Shown here: piece after piece, positions 31,765 to 34,051 of the stretch
Position numbering within the stretch: position 1 is the first letter of the stretch
Layout: each line of letters starts with the position of its first letter
NCBI GenBank assembly: GCA_013140695.1
Contig: JABFSI010000057.1
Location: 1-34,051, forward strand
Reading direction: 5' to 3'
From: Sideroxydans sp.
GTDB taxonomy: Bacteria; Pseudomonadota; Gammaproteobacteria; Burkholderiales; Gallionellaceae
Length of the DNA: 34,051 nt
The notes under the pieces: generated by a model
What the model saw: only the letters and a program-made list of their open reading frames with translations
Told to the model about the DNA's origin: nothing
Database searches by the model: none
Position numbers and translations under genes: made by a program

Positions 31765-32772
31765 ATGAAAAAATTCCTCGCCGTACTACATGCCCGCAAC
31801 ATGGAATTCCTGCGCGACCGTTCCGCACTGGTGTGGAATCTCGCCATGCCATTCATGCTGGTGTTCGGTCTTGCGTTCACCTTCTCGGGTGGCAACAAAG
31901 ACATATACAAGATCGGTGTCGTGGGTGGCATCGAACAATTGACGCAAGCCGCACCGAAGTTGCCGACCACGCAGCATCTGCAATTTATTCTTTACGATGA
32001 CCTTGATGCCGCCATCAACAAGGTGAAGCATCACCAGATGGACATGCTCATCGACGTGAGCGCCGCGCCCAAATATTGGGTCAACACCAGCTCACCCAAC
32101 GGCTATCTGTTGGAGCGCATCATCTGGGGTGTGGGTGCAGACAAGTTCGAGCGGCAAGCGGTAGAAGGTGCAGAGATACGTTATGTGGATTGGTTCTTAC
32201 CCGGCATCCTCGGCATGAACATGATGTTCGCCTGCCTGTTCGGTGTGGGCTTCGTCATCGTGCGTTATCGTAAGAACGGATTCTTGAAACGACTCAAAGC
32301 GACGCCGCTGGGCGCCTTCCAATTCCTGTTCGCGCAACTCATCTCGCGCCTGTTGCTGGTCGTCGTCATCACCACCATCGTGTATGTGGGGTGTGACTTT
32401 TTCATCGACTTCAACATGCAGGGTTCGTATGGCACGCTGTTACTCGTCACCACATTAGGCGCGATGAGCCTCATCTCCATCGGTCTTTTAGTCGCCGCAC
32501 ACACCGCAAGTGAAGAGCTGGCGGGCGGCATGTTGAACATCGTGACGTGGCCCATGATGTTGCTCTCGGGTGCGTGGTTCTCATTGGAAGGCGCACAACC
32601 TTGGGTACAGAACATCGCCGAGTTATTCCCGCTGACTCACATGATCTCCGCCACCCGCAGCATCATGAATGAAGGCGCGACCTTGGCTCAGGTGATGCCG
32701 GATGTGTGGGTGCTCTCGCTGACCAGCGCGGTGTTTTTGGCCATCGGAGCGTTCGTGTTCAAGTGGGAGTGA
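31765..32772 (+). CDS. ABC-2 type transporter permease
   Basis: A 335-aa membrane protein. One N-terminal helix (about 20–40, ALVWNLAMPFMLVFGLAFTF) is followed by an extracytoplasmic region (about 45–145) and about five more helices. FLPGILGMNMMFACLFGVGFVIVRYRKNGFLKRLKATPL (core RYRKNGFLKRLKATPL) and the final LFPLTHMISATRSIMNEG are typical of the ABC-2 permease family. It pairs with the ATPase at 30728. The ATG follows a weak GAG-containing site just after the repeat element. Confidence 0.92.
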   Translation: MKKFLAVLHARNMEFLRDRSALVWNLAMPFMLVFGLAFTFSGGNKDIYKIGVVGGIEQLTQAAPKLPTTQHLQFILYDDLDAAINKVKHHQMDMLIDVSAAPKYWVNTSSPNGYLLERIIWGVGADKFERQAVEGAEIRYVDWFLPGILGMNMMFACLFGVGFVIVRYRKNGFLKRLKATPLGAFQFLFAQLISRLLLVVVITTIVYVGCDFFIDFNMQGSYGTLLLVTTLGAMSLISIGLLVAAHTASEELAGGMLNIVTWPMMLLSGAWFSLEGAQPWVQNIAELFPLTHMISATRSIMNEGATLAQVMPDVWVLSLTSAVFLAIGAFVFKWE

Positions 32773-32834
32773 CGCTATAAATTTACGCGGTACTCAACAT
32801 GTTTTTGTATCATGCGAAGACAGGAGCATGATTT

Positions 32835-33101
32835 ATGAGCAAGTCACTTAAAGCCGTACCCAAATTCGCCAACGAGGCAGCAGAGCAAGCCTTCTGGGAA
32901 ACGCACGACTCCACCGAATATGTGGATTGGGCCAAAGCACAACGTGTCGTATTGCCAAACCTGAAGCCAACGACAAAGACCATCTCCTTGCGCTTGCCCC
33001 AACATCTGCTTGATTCAATCAAAGCCGCAGCGAACTCAAGAGATGTTCCGTATCAATCGTTGATCAAGGTGTGGTTGCTGGAAAAGCTACACAGCAACTG
33101 A
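32835..33101 (+). CDS. CopG/BrnA-type antitoxin-like DNA-binding protein
   Basis: An 88-aa protein with a conserved front part KFANEAAEQAFWETHDSTEY (acidic/aromatic) and a ribbon-helix-helix-like back part, TKTISLRLPQHLLDSIKAAANSRDVPYQSLIKVWL. This pattern is that of CopG/BrnA-type antitoxins, which repress their own operon and neutralise a BrnT-like RNase. Only 62 bp separate it from the upstream permease gene and no toxin gene lies on either side, so it may be an orphan. AGGAG 8 bp before the ATG supports the start. Confidence 0.83.
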   Translation: MSKSLKAVPKFANEAAEQAFWETHDSTEYVDWAKAQRVVLPNLKPTTKTISLRLPQHLLDSIKAAANSRDVPYQSLIKVWLLEKLHSN

Positions 33102-33167
33102 TCGGTTGAAATAGGACGGTGATGCTGACCCCAAATGTTGGTATGAAGCGGAAAGGCGGGTAGCGTA

Positions 33168-33779
33168 ATGTTTGCACTAGCGGCCGTTGCGGTGTTGACG
33201 GTTTATCTTGGTATTTCTTTTTTAGTGGTGCGTTGGGCAATTGGTTACGCGAAGAAGAATGGCAAGAGCCGAATGCGTTGGGGAGCTGGCGCTGCACTAG
33301 TGATGTTTATGATTCCCTGCTGGGATTGGCTACCGACGGTGGCGATGCACAAGTATTTCTGCGAGAAAGAAGCAGGGTTCTGGGTCTATAAGACGCTGGA
33401 TCAATGGAAGGCTGAGAATCCGGGAGTGATGGAAACATTGCCTGTACCTAATCCTGAAACTATAGCAACAAAATATGAACCTATTGGTGATGGGAATGGC
33501 AAGAGAGTTACCGACTTTCTAAACGTCCGCTTTAGCTGGATTGATACCCAACAAGACATTTTCAGTTTATTGCCCATTATTCGAACTGAGCAAGTAGTTA
33601 CGGACGTGCAGAAGCACGAAGTGCTGGCGCGCTATGTTGATTTTGGTAGTGGGTATTCAATTAAAAATCCAGAGTCTTCATTTTGGTCTTTGTCACAGCA
33701 AGGGAATTGCAGTGGTGGAGGAATAAGTGAAGACAAAATGAGAAATTTCCGTAACAACTTTTATGAGAGCAAAAAATGA
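33168..33779 (+). CDS. Two-TM hypothetical protein
   Basis: A 203-aa protein with two N-terminal membrane helices (about 3–25, and 38–56 with FMIPCWDWLPT) and a C-terminal domain of about 145 residues. MHKYFCEKEAGFWVYKTLDQWKAENPGV is its most distinctive stretch (core FWVYKTLDQWKAENPG). The C-terminal part ends in a Cys/Gly-rich NCSGGGISED. I do not recognise a named family and propose no function. AGGCGGGTAGCGTA upstream contains a weak ribosome site. Confidence 0.7.
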   Translation: MFALAAVAVLTVYLGISFLVVRWAIGYAKKNGKSRMRWGAGAALVMFMIPCWDWLPTVAMHKYFCEKEAGFWVYKTLDQWKAENPGVMETLPVPNPETIATKYEPIGDGNGKRVTDFLNVRFSWIDTQQDIFSLLPIIRTEQVVTDVQKHEVLARYVDFGSGYSIKNPESSFWSLSQQGNCSGGGISEDKMRNFRNNFYESKK

Positions 33780-33872
33780 GCACAATCCCATCCATATTCA
33801 GAGCACTAAAGGGTTAAGGCTGAGCTCGAATTATTGTTAAGCGACCGTTGGGGGGAGTCTGATATGGCTCTT

Positions 33873-33915
33873 AAGGAAACTAAAGAAGGAAACTAAAGGG
33901 GGCAGGAAACTAAAG
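33873..33915 (+). repeat. Three direct AGGAAACTAAAG repeats next to an IS end
   Basis: AAGGAAACTAAAG at 33873–33885 and 33886–33898, and AGGAAACTAAAG at 33904–33915. The third runs into GGGGTCAG just before the putative IS end. Could be accumulated target-site-like or insertion-hotspot sequence. Confidence 0.6.
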
Positions 33916-33924
33916 GGGTCAGCA

Positions 33925-34051
33925 TGAGCTAACCCGCCTTAAACGGACACTTCAATAGGAGACAATAATGAAGGAGGTGTTCGATGGAAAGCAAGAGCAA
34001 AGACAAAGTAAATCCAGAGAGGAAACGGCAACGTTTCAGCGCGGAATTCAA
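33925..34051 (+). mobile_element. Left end of an IS3-type insertion sequence, cut by the window edge
   Basis: TGAGCTAACCCGCC at 33925 looks like an IS3-family terminal inverted repeat (5' TG start), 59 bp before a transposase-like start. The right end and any target duplication lie outside the window, so the boundary is tentative. Confidence 0.55.
33984..34051 (+). CDS. IS3-family transposase OrfA-like, 3'-truncated by the window edge
   Basis: Only 22 codons are visible: MESKSKDKVNPERKRQRFSA then EF. The RKRQRFSAEF pattern matches the start of IS3-family OrfA (HTH transposase subunit). AGGAGGTG 5–12 bp upstream gives a strong ribosome site. The frame runs off the window. Confidence 0.65.
   Translation, partial: MESKSKDKVNPERKRQRFSAEF

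Overview
The window looks like a chromosomal segment of a betaproteobacterium, probably of the Nitrosomonadales/Gallionellaceae type. This is inferred from the gshA family (the proteobacterial 'ferrooxidans' type), the gshA–PTS neighbourhood, the rpe-gph-trpE-trpG-trpD order, and the many dispersed GTCATTCCCGC-type repeats. No 16S rRNA or other definitive marker is present, so the taxon is inference.

Region 1 (1–14280) is an accessory locus of five secreted, lipobox-bearing or presumed lipobox-bearing proteins on the plus strand. They are a 5'-truncated TIG/FN3 protein (1–1656), a 175-aa lipoprotein (3281–3808), an FN3/TIG lipoprotein (4039–5805), a 1123-aa lipoprotein with 19 copies of a G-x-D-G-x-W-F-T-A-D-D motif (8824–12195), and an FN3/TIG lipoprotein ending in a seven-unit WSGTQFVAVG propeller-like domain (12409–14280). 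All five are followed by nearly the same hairpin terminator. Four share one of two related upstream blocks, and three share an undescribed C-terminal domain with a Cys-X10-11-Cys pair and a terminal F-x-P-F. The locus also holds a minus-strand AAA/DUF4143 ATPase, a membrane sensor histidine kinase with no adjacent response regulator, and an alpha/beta hydrolase.

Region 2 (14384–19496) is a tightly overlapping operon: gshA, apbE, a 66-aa one-TM protein, a mannose-type EIIA, ptsH (HPr) and ptsI (EI). It combines glutathione synthesis, flavin transfer to exported proteins and a PTS phosphorelay without visible permease parts. apbE carries two different repetitive elements inserted in frame. Region 3 (19537–20447, minus) is a split two-gene YeeE/YedE-type sulfur transporter.

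Region 4 (20675–26223) carries rpe, gph, trpE, a CPBP-family membrane protease, trpG and trpD (pentose phosphate isomerisation, phosphoglycolate removal and the first tryptophan steps). The usual following trpC is absent. relA (26393–28357) comes next; it lacks the expected C-terminal ACT/RRM domain and ends 3 bp from an AT-rich island.

Region 5 (28361–30638) is that island: a Cro/CI-like regulator, a divergent zinc-ribbon/DUF2628/DUF4431-like membrane protein with two direct-repeat operator candidates between them, and a small two-TM protein. Region 6 (30728–32772) is an ABC-2 exporter pair split by a repeat element. Region 7 (32835–34051) holds a lone CopG/BrnA-like protein, a two-TM hypothetical protein and the left end of an IS3-type insertion sequence cut by the window edge.

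No tRNA, rRNA or CRISPR array was recognised. No gene-free stretch exceeds 300 bases; the longest, 8534–8823, holds a repeat and a conserved upstream block.
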